Shown here: piece by piece, positions 10,613-22,300 of the stretch | Numbering within the stretch: the stretch's first letter is position 1 | Layout of the letters: every line of letters starts with the position of its first letter | From: Aporrectodea caliginosa | Lineage: Eukaryota > Annelida > Clitellata > Crassiclitellata > Lumbricidae | DNA: 64,000 nt | Assembly (NCBI GenBank): GCA_020284085.1 | Contig: JACEVL010000342.1 | Location: 1 to 64,000 of the forward strand | Direction: 5' to 3' | Notes under the pieces: model-generated | Databases searched by the model: none | Seen by the model: only the letters and a program-made list of their open reading frames with translations | Told to the model about the DNA's origin: nothing | Position numbers and translations under genes: made by a program

Positions 10613-12302
10613 TAGAACGCTAGAATGCAAAATTACCTAAATATACTGCATTTTACGATTAAGGTGACCACGTGCTTATTGCTTAACCGCTACGTAAAAC
10701 CGCTCAACAAAACGCAATTGATCTGACCAATAAAGGAAGCGCGAATTTTGGAATTTTGGACGGGAAATGTGCAGCGTGTCATTCCCAAACACAGAAAGCG
10801 CCTCGCCACAATTGTCAGTACAAAAGACACTTACAATTTAATTTGTATTAAAATGACACTTGGAATTATTGAAAGGAAGCAAATTTACTAATGCTATAAC
10901 GGTTTTTCTTGATATCAAAAACGATAACTACCATAACATGACACCCGGAAAGTACCGTTCATTGGGAATTCCTACAGTATCCATATCCCACAACATGACG
11001 CCGTTAGCACTGGACAAGGTCTGATTTGATTGTAATAAACTTTCAAACATTATTTTATATCACGTGTTACTCTTAAGCAAATTAACGAAACAAACGCAAA
11101 AGTAACACAAAATTGAAAGCTACCGTCCAAGTGTTTACCAAAGATTGTAATAAGTGAACGCGACCACAGAGATGCAGTATTCACAATGTCAGAGAGTCAA
11201 ATGCCGCGTTTTTTGGCACATCAACAAAGTAAATAAGCAAGTAAGTAACCTTAATTTGCATCTGGCAAGCGAACATTATTCGTTACATTACGCGCCCACC
11301 AAAACAGAAATCTTGCACAAAGGCGCGTAAAAGAAATAGCAATCACAGAAAATCTTAAACAAATATGTTTTAAGGTTAACTTTGAAAGTTGATAATGTTG
11401 AGGATTCGCGGATAAGTCGGAGTGCTGGGACTGCTGACGCAAAAATGTCCTGTTACCAAGTTTTCGATCGATCGTATCACAACAAAATCACCTCGAGACA
11501 ATGAACGTAGCCCTCCTCTGGATTGGAGAGAGGAACAAGGTGTAACAAGTGAAGAAAGGTACGAATTAAGAAGAGAAATTTTATATCTCGAAGGCTATGT
11601 TATTCCTGAACTCTTACTAAGCTATTGTTTCATACTATACTATCTAGTTTCCCTTTTCTGTTCTATGTAGGCCTACACCTACAGCGTTGTCTGTTGTTAA
11701 CACAATAAACGAATATAATATGAACAAGTTTGTGTAGATTCGGTATCGGTACGTACTTTAGAAGACCGATTGAAAAACAGCCATTGGCACAGTCGAGTGC
11801 TAATTTTACCGCACACTAATATCTCACCAGTTTTGATTGTCTTTTCTTCGCCGAGTTCCCTTCTATACAACTCTTTCTGTCACTCTGTCTCTCTGTAGCG
11901 CAGACTTCTTTGTATGTAGGTGGCCATGGCAGTGGCCACTGGCTGCATGGTCACCGCTGGTGATACTTGAAATGATCGAGTATCTAGATTATAAGCCTAT
12001 AGTCCGTCACGAGATTAATTAGTTAAGACGGCCTACGTTTCTTTATTTTCTGCCTAATAAAATGCACACATGCGTGAAAATACTATTGACCAAACGCCAT
12101 CACAATGATCACATCTCTCCTTTACCTTCCTTCGTTCGAAGAGGGAAACAGTTTCTGCAGCAAATGTTTTTCTTCATTTTTGAACTCTTGCAAGTGATAA
12201 TTTAACAAGGCTCTTCCACAGCTGCAAAATCTGGGAATAATCTTCCTTTGCGTTATCATCTGCATTTGTATAATTATGGCAAAGCATATTTTAGCACCAT
12301 CT
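10613..12302. other. Mostly non-coding; two weak plus-strand exon candidates
   Basis: At 11187-11233 an ATG frame (MSESQMPRFLAHQQ) reaches a GTAAATAAG donor-like site. At 11422-11670 an 82-codon plus frame includes a charged stretch (DWREEQGVTSEERYELRREI) with protein-like composition. Neither has domain support or a matching partner exon, so I do not call them genes. Confidence 0.3.
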
Positions 12303-12650
12303 GTGGTGATCAGTGATGTGGTCTCGAGACCGAAAAAATGCGGTCTTGGTCTTGCAATGGTTGTGCCGGTCGTGGTCTCGGTCTTTAAAGGTGCGGTCTT
12401 GGTCTTAATTAGGGCCTAAAGGGCGTGGTCTTGGTCTTGGGCGTCTGGTCTCAGTCATTCGCCTTTGGTCTTGGTCTTGCGCCTTAATTTTTGGTTTGGC
12501 CTTTGGAACTATAGAGTGGATTATTTGTTAAATGTTGTCGATATTTTCGGTTATTCAGGAACTTCTGAGCTAGCTTCGAATTCATGCGACGATCCGCCTA
12601 TATATGCTATATAGGACAAAGCGAGAGAGGACCGCGTTGTTCGCTTCTTA

Positions 12651-13484
12651 GGGGCCGTCCATAAATGACGTCACGCAATTTTGGCCGATTTTGACCCCCC
12701 CCCCTCGTCACACTTCGTCACAAAGCTCTGACCCCCCCAAAACCAAATTTCCATGGCGAAGCAAAATGCTCCTTCGTGGAATAAAAGGGAGAGAATGAAT
12801 ATTTTAAACTAACGGTGACCAACTATTGAAATAATTAGAAAATTATTAATAATGGTGCCTGTATAGGGGCCATCCATTTAGTACGTACGCAACATTTGGG
12901 TGAAAATTGACCCCCCCCCTCCCCATACGCAAGCGTACTTTTAGCAACACCCCCCATCCTATAGAACGGTCTATATCCGGAACTGAATAGGGCAGGCGGC
13001 CAAACTGTGGGAACTCAGTGCACAACTGCAAGACAGTTAATAACAGTCAGAGGTAAGGGGCATACAAGTGTGTGGTCCTTTCCCACAGCCCTAATTAATT
13101 GCCTGATCGCTGAACTGTGACTCATTTGAAGAAAGGCCAATATAGACACTCATTTGAAGAAAGCCAATATTGACAGTATTTTCGAGGTTTACCCCCCCTT
13201 CCTATGCGTACGCAAGCATACGCAATCAGAGGCATTTGGGTTACCTCCCCTCCCCTCGGTGCGTACGTACTAAATGGATGACCCCATACATTAAAATAAT
13301 CAAAAAAATTATGAAAATTTAATACTCAAAATTAGTGGTTATTATTAAAATTAAATTGTTATTTGTTAAATTTAATTACACAAACCTGATGTGACGTCAC
13401 ACTTCTCTGACCCCCACCCCATGTCACACATTGTCACAAATTTCCGACCCCCCTAGGTGCGTGACGTCATTTATGGACGGCCCC
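12651..13484. mobile_element. Element A, copy 2 (inside the hAT element)
   Basis: Ends GGGGCCGTCCATAAATGACG and inverse ATTTATGGACGGCCCC; exact 3-bp TSD TTA at 12648-12650 and 13485-13487. It is the reverse complement of copy 1 at 9852-10293 apart from the inserted element B. TSD length and TTA target suit PIF/Harbinger-type elements (inference). Confidence 0.9.
12866..13285. mobile_element. Element B, copy 2 (inside element A)
   Basis: Ends GGGGCCATCCATTTAGTACG and inverse CGTACTAAATGGATGACCCC; exact TSD ATA at 12863-12865 and 13286-13288. Removing it and one ATA recreates GGTGCCTGTATACATT, matching the empty site in copy 1 of element A (GGTGCCCGTATACATT on that strand). Confidence 0.93.
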
Positions 13485-13950
13485 TTATCAGAGGCGACAA
13501 CAAAACGTTGAGGCACAGATAACCATGACCTCTGATGCTCTAGTGACTAGTTAAGCTTACACTGTTGCAGTTTCTCGAGGCAAAATCAGTAGCCGGGTAA
13601 ACGATGCAGATCAGGTATTTGGTGGGGAATTTTTCTCTACGGACAAAGTTTTTTGTATTCCGCAACACCTGCACCTACTGAGAGTGCCTTTAGCTATTGT
13701 GTGCCCTTCATGAGACCTCGAAGACTTGGGGATAAAAACCATAACTATAAATATAATAAGCATCGGATATGAATAATGGGAATATGTGACACTACAACTG
13801 AGAATTGCGTTTATGGCCTTGAGGCTTAGATCTTGGTCCTGGATGATGCGGTCTTCGTCTCGGTCTCGGACCACGCGGTCTTGGTCTCGGTCTTGAACAA
13901 CGCGGTCTTGGTCTTGGAATTTTGGTCTCGTGCACAACACTGGTGGTGAT

Positions 13951-14137
13951 CCTCGACAAATTGTCCTTTGTGTGGAGTTTGACCCGTTGGCGCCCTGCCA
14001 AACATCCAAAATGCATCCGTGGCGTTTTGGTACTCAAGTGTTGAAAAAAGGAAATTTACAAGAATAATTTTATGTTCAAATGAAAATTTATGAAATTGAA
14101 TAACTTGAGTGATGACCAGGGTGATGGGGCGTGTCAC
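13951..14137 (-). other. Possible coding relic flanking the hAT insertion
   Basis: The minus strand reads YQNATDAFWMFGRAPTGQT, then PHKGQFVEDHH, up to the hAT boundary. Beyond the hAT (12302 downwards) a frame resumes with one early stop (HNYTNADDNAKEDYSQIL). The composition is protein-like, but I do not recognise the family. Confidence 0.3.
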
Positions 14138-14340
14138 TAGGCCGAGATTATTTTGAATAATTGGTTTTAGATGGAGAAGTGATGACCAATTTCACTAGTC
14201 GAGGATGATCTTTAATACAATCATGCGCGTAACTAGCATTACGCAATTACGCAACTGCGTAAAGATTTTAACCGCTCTCAACATTTTTTGACCATTTAGA
14301 TTAGCCTACATTTCGATCCTCTGATCGGCTTGACCTTTTT
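14138..14340. other. Non-coding stretch
   Basis: Nothing recognised. Confidence 0.4.
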
Positions 14341-14582
14341 GTTCCCCGTGTCAGGACTGCGATGGCTCAATCCAGATCCTTCGCCTGCATAGGTCCTTCT
14401 CTGTGGAATGGACTTCTCCACCGGTTCGCTCTGCCAACCTTTCTGGTAGTCTCTCCTCATCTTTTCTAAACTAAAATCCTGCCTTTTCCCTCGGGTTGCT
14501 CGCGCTGGGAGCGCTTCTGAAAGGCTTTTGCTGTGAGAAGCGCTTTTACAAATAGCCAAATACAATACAATACAATACAATT
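14341..14582 (+). mobile_element. LINE 3' fragment
   Basis: A plus frame reads SRSFACIGPSLWNGLLHRFA, the conserved CR1/L2-type C-terminal motif, with stops after it. The tail ends in (ACAAT)n at 14560-14580. Confidence 0.65.
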
Positions 14583-15199
14583 TTGAGATTCTAGATTAGG
14601 CCTACTATTATTCGTTGAATTTCTATTGTGCAGACTTTGTTATAGTACGGTCAGCAAAGCATTTCCCTTCGCGGATTTAGTGAAAGACTCTGCAATTTCG
14701 TGACACTTCTGAAATTTCGATCACAGACCGACACTAGTTTAGGCTAAATCATCGTAAGCTAATGTCATCTCATCTGGTCCACGCAAAGCCCAGTAGGCCC
14801 TACGGTTCTAGGGCAATTCGGAGCCGGACAATTGGGAACGGACAGTTCGGAGCGGACAATTCGGTGACGGGCAATTCGGAGCGGATAAATTGAGCGGACA
14901 TTTCGGAGCCGGGTGATTCGGAGACGGGCAATTCGGAGCGGATAGAATAGCGTCGGGCTCTCACGTAGGCCTATTTATTTTTATAATGGCATTAAAGGCC
15001 TATGGCGGTGCAAAGCTGGGGGCGCATACGGCTTTCTAACCATGATCCCCATTTAGATTTATTTTGTGGCAACAAATAAATCGTTCTCTGATCTTCCCCT
15101 CACTGGCGTAACAATAATAGCCGGGGGCCCTTGGACACTCTAAGCTTGGGGGCCCTTACCCATTATGTATGTATGTATGTATGTATGTATGTATGTACG

Positions 15200-15720
15200 T
15201 ATATAATTGAACATTTATATAGCGCCATTTCAAGATATATACTCAGAGCAGGGATGCAAAACACCAAGTTTTTCTAAATGAAACGTTGTTTTTTGGGTTT
15301 TTTAAATTTATTTTGTATTTGTTTTTAAGATTTCTTATTTCGGACCATAAAACTCATAAACATGGCTTGATACTGTTCAAATTAATCAGATGCATATAAT
15401 TGACAGTAGATCCTTAGAATGTCATTAAACGAAACTAACAAAGACCATACAAAAATTGCCAAGAGAGTAGAAGATACGCAAATTTTGTCATTTCTAATTT
15501 CTAAATTTGTATAAAAAATTTGCGTTTTGGGGGTTTAAAAACACAAAAAACCAAAAAACCAAGCCTTTTACAGTCCTGACTCAGCCTTGAGGCGCTCTCT
15601 GATGTTAAATGTCATTACAAAGGAATAGGCCTATATTAGCCAAACAGTGCACAGTAAGCTGAAAGAGTCACCATGCAGTGACGCTACTGTGGCACTGCCT
15701 ACACAGTAATGTAAGCTAGT
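15200..15720 (-). mobile_element. Antisense LINE tail, split by a MITE
   Basis: TTTATATAGCGCCATTTCAAG (15209) and GAGGCGCTCTCTGATG (15590) are the two halves of the dispersed tail seen intact at 26440-26560. The unbroken copy confirms the insertion at 15249-15578. Confidence 0.6.
15249..15578. mobile_element. hAT-type MITE, innermost of its nest
   Basis: Ends CAGGGATGCAAAACACC and inverse of CAGGACTGTAAAAGGC; flanks ACTCAGAG and ACTCAGCC (6 of 8). The interior is T- and A-rich and without a frame. Confidence 0.7.
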
Positions 15721-16944
15721 GAACATGTAGACTGTAGTCTGTACTCTGTAGTTCCTCACGAATTTGGCTATTCTAGCTTTCTGTTCATATAGGCCTATGT
15801 GTCTGTCAAGTCCTTTCAGCATTTAAGAAGCTCAAAGGAGCATTAGAACAGAAATTCGTCACGAGCTGTAGACTTGTGGAATGGTTTGGATGATCGTTGG
15901 CCTACTGTCTCAGTGGGCACAATCACAGCTTTTAAAAGGAAGCTAGGAAAATTGGGCTAAAATGGAAAATTAAGCATGTTCCAAGTTAAATTTCAGTGGT
16001 TTTAAAACACTTAAAACTCTTGTTGTGTTTAGTCATCAATATTTAAATCATGAAATTCGCTACATGTCTTTTCTTTACATCATGTAACTGAAGAGCATTC
16101 TTGACATAGGCATAATGTGACATTTTCCCTAATAATTATTGTCACAGAAAAACGGACAAAAAGTGCATGAAATTTTTCAGTTTTAAAAGCTTGGGGGCCC
16201 TTTGGATCTCGGGGCCCCTGGACTTTGTCCACCCTCGTTATATGGCTGTTACGCCACTGCCCTCACTGTGAAATAATGACATCAAAGGCCTTTATTTAGT
16301 ACTACACACACAAGTATACACAGTATGGCCATATGTCACATGACTCTCTTTTAACATTACACAAACACGTCTTCGATCAGTATATAAGACCGAGCTTGTC
16401 AAAATATTGTATTTAATAGGCATAGTGTCGGTCTTAGAAAGAAAAAATACAGGGATTTGGATCGTCGACTGCGAAGTGTGGTATTAGATTACGGTATTAA
16501 ACTGCACATGCATTGAGTACCTGCGCGGATGCAACCACAACATAATTAACTTAAATGACTAATGAAAATTAGAACGTAACATGGAATGGATTTTCATGCA
16601 TAACAGTGTGGTCTTAGATAATCAGTTGAAACATTAGTAGGCCTACATTTCACTGCAATTTCACTGCGCAGCTTTAAGAACTTTTCAAACTTTTAATTCG
16701 TGACTTGTTTGCTATGCATTAGTAGTTTTACAAAATTATTATATTTCACTGCAATAAAATTTGATTTACATTTTTAAATACTCGTTTGATTGTCAACGAC
16801 GAATTGGCCGCTCCGAATTGCCCGTCTCCGAATTACCCGGCTCCGAATTGTCCGCTCAATTTATCCGCTCCGAATTGCCCGGCTCCGAATTGTCCGCTCC
16901 GAACTGTCCGCTCCCAATTGTCCGGACACCAGGCTCTACATAAG

Positions 16945-17035
16945 TCCGTTGCTTCAAAATGAGCTGTTCCACCTGCGTGGCCAGCTCTCCTGCAACCGGT
17001 TTAATAAAGAATATGCTTACTTACTTACTTACTTA
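16945..17035 (+). repeat. LINE/SINE tail with (CTTA)n
   Basis: AATAAAGAATATGCTTACTTA followed by CTTA units is a retroposon 3' end; a similar tail is at 4980. Confidence 0.5.
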
Positions 17036-17160
17036 TTGCCATTATTAATACTAATACTAATACTAATACTACTAATACTGCTGCTGCTGCTGCTGCTACT
17101 ACTACTACTACTACTAATAATAATAATAATTATTATTATTATAATTATTATAATTATCAC
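17036..17160. repeat. Compound trinucleotide microsatellite
   Basis: Successive (TAC), (TGC), (TAC) and (TAA/TTA) runs. Leu-, Ile- and Ser-rich frames across it are repeat translations, not genes. Confidence 0.9.
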
Positions 17161-17261
17161 GTCTAAAGCAGAGCGTTTCATTAAAAGAGATTGAGAACTC
17201 CGCCTCATTGTTGATGACGTCATCGTCATTGTCCACCCAAGATTTCTTGTGGTAGAGTCTG

Positions 17262-18888
17262 AAGATCGCCTGTGAAGAGGCTCTGAAAGATCTCGTCATG
17301 TGAAGAGGCGCTGGATGATGTCGCCTTTCTTAAGGCACTGACAGACCTCGCCTATGAAGAGGCGCTGAAAGATCTCGTCATGTGAAGAGGCGCTGGATGA
17401 TGTCGCCTTTCTTAAGGCACTGACAGACCTCGCCTATGAAGAGGCGCTGAAAGATCTCGACTGTGAAGAGGCGCTGAATGATGTCGCCTGTGAAGAGGCG
17501 CTGAAAGATCTCGCCTGTGAAGAGGCTCTGAAAGACCTCGCCTGTGAAGAGACGCTGAAAGATCTCGCCTGTGAAGAGGCGCTGGATGATGTCGCCTTTC
17601 TTAAGGCACTGACAGACCTCGCCTATGAAGAGGCGCTGAAAGATCTCGCCTGTGAAGAGGCGCTGAATGATGTCGCCTGTGAAGAGGCGCTGAAAGATCT
17701 CGCCTGTGAAGAGGCTCTGAAAGACCTCGCCTGTGAAGAGGCGCTGAAAGATCTCGCCTGTGAAGAGGCTCTGAAAGATCTCGTCATGTGAAGAGGCGCT
17801 GGATGATGTCGCCTTTCTTAAGGCACTGACAGACCTCGCCTATGAAGAGGCGCTGAAAGATCTCGCCTGTGAAGAGGCACTGGATGATGTCGCCTTTCTT
17901 AACGCACTGACAGACCTCGCCTATGAAGAGGCGCTGAAAGATCTCGTAATGTGAAGAGGCGCTGGATGATGTCGCCTTTCTTAAGGCACTGACAGACCTC
18001 GCCTATGAAGAGGCGCTGAAAGATCTCGCCTGTGAAGAGGCGCTGAATGATGTCGCCTGTGAAGAGGCGCTGAAAGATCTCGCCTGTGAAGAGGCTCTGT
18101 AAAGACCTCGCCTGTGAAGAGGCGCTGAAAGATCTCGCCTGTGAAGAGGCGCTGGATGAAGTCGCCTTTCTTAAGGCACTGACAGACCTCGCCTATGAAG
18201 AGGCGCTGAAAGATCTCGCCTGTGAAGAGGCGCTGAATGATGTCGCCTGTGAAGAGGCGCTGAAAGATCTCGCCTGTGAAGAGGCTCTGAAAGACCTCGC
18301 CTGTGAAGAGGCGCTGAAAGATCTCGCCTGTGAAGAGGCTCTGAAAGATCTCGTCATGTGAAGAGGTGCTGGATGATGTCGCCTTTCTTAAGGCACTGAC
18401 AGACCTCGCCTATGAAGAGGCGCTGAAAGATCTCGCCTGTGAAGAGGCGCTGGATGATGTCGCCTGTGAAGATGCGCTGGATGATGTCGCCTGTGAAGAG
18501 GCGCTGAAAGACCTGTCACCTTTCTTAAGGCACTGACAGACCTCGCCTGTGAAGAGGCGCTAAGAGATCTTGCCTGTGAAGAGGCGCTGAAAGATCTCGC
18601 CTGTGAAGAGGCACAGAAAGATCTCGCCTGTGAAGAGGCGCTGGATGATGTCGCCTGTGAAGAGGCGCTGAAAGATCTCGCCTGTGAAGAGGCGCTGGAT
18701 GATGTCGCCTGTGAAGAGGCGCTGAAAGATCTCGCCTGTGAAAAGGCGCTGAAAGACCTCGCCTGTGAAGAGGCGCTGAAAGATCTCGCCTGTGAAGAGG
18801 CGCTGAAAGACCTCGCCTGTGAAGAGGCGCTGAAAGATCTCGCCTGTGAAGAGGCGCTGGATGATGTCGCCTTTCTTAAGGCACTGAC
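17262..18888. repeat. 27-bp minisatellite, left block
   Basis: Tandem copies of CTGAAAGATCTCGCCTGT plus GAAGAGGCG (27 bp). Variants GATGATGTCGCC and CTTTCTTAAGGCACTGACAG recur at intervals and give higher-order periodicity. Most units carry the palindrome AGATCT. As 27 is a multiple of three, long frames are forced: plus LKDLACEEA, minus QARSFSASS, RLFTGEIFQ and APLHRRDLS. All are interrupted irregularly by shifted units, so I read this as non-coding satellite. Confidence 0.92.
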
Positions 18889-19321
18889 CAAAGTTCGACC
18901 GTACGTTACAGCAGAAAATAGCGTACGCGTACGGTACGTAATTTACTAAAAATAATAGCGTACGCGTACGGTACGTTCGTATTCCGTACGTATGAGCAGC
19001 CTTTAATATTAGTTGCTTCTCGTGACGTCACATTTTGTCTCCTCATTTTCTCGTCGTTTTTTTCTCGTCGTTATTACGTCACTTTACAGTTCTTATTTGT
19101 AGTTCCGTTTCAGCGAAGAGGTAAATTATTATTTTGTTTTTATTTTGTATAATTTTCCATTCTTTAATTTGTAATTTTGTTATTCCTTGTTAATTCTATA
19201 ATAAAAAAATATAAAAATTAGCGTACGCTATTTATTAATTTAGCCAAAAAATAGCGTACGCGTACGGTACGCATTTCAGCAGAAAAAATAGCGTACGTTC
19301 CGTACGTACGGTCGAACTTTG
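18889..19321. mobile_element. TIR element inserted in the minisatellite
   Basis: Ends CAAAGTTCGACCGTACGT and inverse ACGTACGGTCGAACTTTG. Exact 8-bp TSD GCACTGAC (18881-18888, 19322-19329), itself part of the minisatellite. The sub-terminal arms are packed with GCGTACGCGTACGGTACG-like palindromes. No coding frame. Confidence 0.9.
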
Positions 19322-22300
19322 GCACTGACAGACCTCGCCTATGAAGAGGCGCTGAAAGATCTCGCCTGTGAAGAGGCACTGGATGATGTCGCCTGTGAAG
19401 AGGCGCTGAAAGATCTCGCCTGTGAAGAGGCGCTGGATGATGTCGCCTGTGAAGAGGCGCTGGATGATGTCGCCTGTGAAGAGGCGCTGAAAGATCTCGC
19501 CTGTGAAGAGGCGCTGAAAGACCTCGCCTGTGAAGAGGCGCTGAAAGGTCTCGCCTGTGAAGAGGCGCTGAAAGACCTCGCCTGTGAAGAGGCGCTGAAA
19601 GACCTGTCGCCTTTCTTAAGGCACTGACAGACCTCGCCTGTGAAGAGGCGCTAAGAGATCTTGCCTGTGAAGAGGCGCTGAAAGATCTCGCCTGTGAAGA
19701 GGCACAGAAAGATCTCGCCTGTGAAGAGGCGCTGGATGATGTCGCCTGTGAAGAGGCGCTGAAAGATCTCGCCTGTGAAGAGGCGCTGGATGATGTCGCC
19801 TGTGAAGAGGCGCTGAAAGATCTCGCCTGTGAAAAGGCGCTGAAAGACCTCGCCTGTGAAGAGGCGCTGAAAGATCTCGCCTGTGAAGAGGCGCTGAAAG
19901 ACCTCGCCTGTGAAGAGGCGCTGAAAGATCTCGCCTGTGAAGAGGCGCTGAAAGATCTCGCCTGTGAAGAGGCGCTGAAAGATCTCGACTGTGAATAGGC
20001 GCTGGATGATGTCACCTTTCTTAAGGCACTGACAGACCTCGCCTGTGAAGAGGCGCTAAGAGATCTCGCCTGTGAAGAGGCGCTGAAAGATCTCGCCTGT
20101 GAAGAGGCGCAGAAAGATCTCGCCTGTGAAGAGGCGCTGGAAGATCTCGCCTGTGAAGAGGCGCTGGATGATGTCGCCTTTCTTAAGGCACTGACAGACC
20201 TCGCCTATGAAGAGGCGCTGAAAGATCTCGCCTGTGAAGAGGCACTGGATAATGTCGCCTGTGAAGAGGCGCTGAAAGATCTCGCCTGTGAAGAGGCGCT
20301 GGATGATGTCGCCTGTGAAGAGGCGCTGCATGATGTCGCCTGTGAAGAGGCCCTGAAAGATCTCGCCTGTGAAGAGGCGCTGAAAGATCTCGCCTGTGAA
20401 GAGGCGCTGAAAGATCTCGCCTGTGAAGAGGCGCTGAAAGATCTCGCCTGTGAAGAGGCTCTGAAAAGACCTGTCACCTTTCTTAAGGCACTGACAGACC
20501 TCGCCTGTGAAGAGGAGCTAAAGAGATCTTGCCTGTGAAGAGGCGCTGAAAGATCTCGCCTGTGAAGAGGCGCTGAAAGATCTCGCCTGTGAAGAGAGAT
20601 GCTGGATAATGTCGCCTGTGAAGAGGCGCTGAAAGATCTCGACTGTGAAGAGGCGCTGAAAGACCTCGCGCCTGTGAAGAGGCGCTGAAAGATCTCGCCT
20701 GTGAAGAGGCGCTGGATGATGTCGCCTTTCTGAAAGGCACTGACAGACCTCGCCTGAAGAGGCGCTGAAAAGATCTCGCCTGTGAAGAGGCTCTGAAAGA
20801 CCTCGCCTGTGAAGAGGCGCTGATGATCTCGCCTGTGAAGAGGCTCTGAAAGATCTCGTCATGTGAAGAGGCGCTGGATGATGTCGCCTTTCTTAAGGCA
20901 CTGACAGACCTCGCCTATGAAGAGGCGCTGAAAGATCTCGCCTGTGAAGAGGCACTGGATGATGTCGCCTTTCTTAAGGCACTGACAGACCTCGCCTGTG
21001 AAGAGGCGCTGAAAGATCTCGTCTGTGAAGAGGCGCTGGATGATGTCGCCTTTCTTAAGGCACTGACAAGACCTCGCCTATGAAGAGGCGCTGAAAGATC
21101 TCGCCTGTGAAGAGGCGCTGAATGATGTCGCCTTTGAAGAGGCGCTGAAAGATCTCGCCTGTCAAGAGGCTCTGAAAGACCTCGCCTGTGAAGAGGCGCT
21201 GAAAGATCTCGCCTGATAGAGGCGCTGGATGATGTTGCCTTTCTTAAGGCACTGACAGACCTCGCCTATGAAGAGGCGCTGAAAGATCTCGCCTGTGAAG
21301 AGGCGCTGAATGATGTCGCCTGTGAAGAGGCGCTGAAAGATCTCGCCTGTGAAGAGGCTCTGAAAGACCTCGCCTGTGAAGAGGCGCTGAAAGATCTCGC
21401 CTGTGAAGAGGCTCTGAAAGATCTCGTCATGTGAAGAGGCGCTGGATGATGTCGCCTTTCTTAAGGCACTGACAGACCTCGCCTATGAAGAGGCGCTGAA
21501 AGATCTCCTGTGAAGAGGCACTGGATGATGTCGCCTGTGAAGAGGCGCTGAAAGATCTCGCCTGTGAAGAGGCGCTGGATGATGTCGCCTGTGAAGAGGC
21601 GCTGGATGATGTCGCCTGTGAAGAGGCGCTGAAAGATCTCGCCTGTGAAGAGGCGCTGAAAGACCTCGCCTGTGAAGAGGCGCTGAAAGATCTCGCCTGT
21701 GAAGAGGCGCTGAAAGACCTCGCCTGTGAAGAGGCGCTGAAAGATCTCGCCTGTGAAGAGGCGCTGAAAGACCTGTCACCTTTCTTAAGGCACTGACAGA
21801 CCTCGCCTGTGAAGAGGCGCTAAGAGATCTTGCCTGTGAAGAGGCGCTGAAAGATATCGCCTGTGAAGAGGCACAGAAAGATCTCGCCTGTGAAGAGGCG
21901 CTGGATGATGTCGCCTGTGAAGAGGCGCTGAAAGATCTCGCCTGTGAAGAGGCGCTGGATGATGTCGCCTGTGAAGAGGCGCTGAAAGATCTCGCCTGTG
22001 AAGAGGCGCTGAAAGACCTCGCCTGTGAAGAGGCGCTGAAAGATCTCGCCTGTGAAGAGGCGCTGAAAGACCTCGCCTGTGAAGAGGCGCTGAAAGATCT
22101 CGCCTGTGAAGAGGCGCTGAAAGATCTCGCTTGTGAAGAGGCGCTGAAAGATCTCGTCTGTGAAGAGGCGCTGGATGATGTCACCTTTCTTAAGGCACTG
22201 ACAGACCTCGCCTGTGAAGAGGCGCTAAGAGATCTCGCCTGTGAAGAGGCGCTGAAAGTTCTCGCCTGTGAAAAGGCGCTGGATGATGTCGCCTTTCTTA

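Larger units (their letters stand above)
12311..13942. mobile_element. Non-autonomous hAT element, outer member of a triple nest
   Basis: Ends CAGTGATGTGGTCTCGAGACC-like and inverse of CAGTGTTGTGCACGAGACC, with exact 8-bp TSD GTGGTGAT at 12303-12310 and 13943-13950. Sub-terminal GGTCTTGGTCTC repeats fill 12320-12490 and 13830-13930, typical of hAT transposase-binding zones. It contains element A copy 2, which contains element B copy 2. No transposase frame. Arginine/proline-rich minus frames here are translations of the repeats. Confidence 0.9.
15105..16259. mobile_element. hAT-like element nested in the foldback element
   Basis: The right end is the inverse of CAGTGGCGTAACAGCC; the left end starts GGCGTAACAATAATAGCC and seems to lack the first four bases. 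CCCTCACT flanks both sides (15097-15104 and 16260-16267). GGGGCCC-rich sub-terminal arms. An (ATGT)n run lies at 15165-15190. No transposase. Confidence 0.75.
14804..16931. mobile_element. Foldback element with satellite-like inverted ends
   Basis: About 140 bp of short repeats (GGGCAATTCGGAGCGGA, CGGACAATTCGGAGCC) at 14808-14943 recur inverted at 16797-16925. Flanking octamers GGCCCTAC (14796) and GGCTCTAC (16932) match at 7 of 8 positions. Exact ends are uncertain by some bases. The interior is largely a later hAT insertion. Confidence 0.75.

Noticed and set aside
13611..14137. Arg/Pro/Asp-rich minus frames as genes
   Set aside because: They are read through the GGTCTTGGTCTC sub-terminal repeats of the hAT element; only the portion beyond 13951 is non-repeat.
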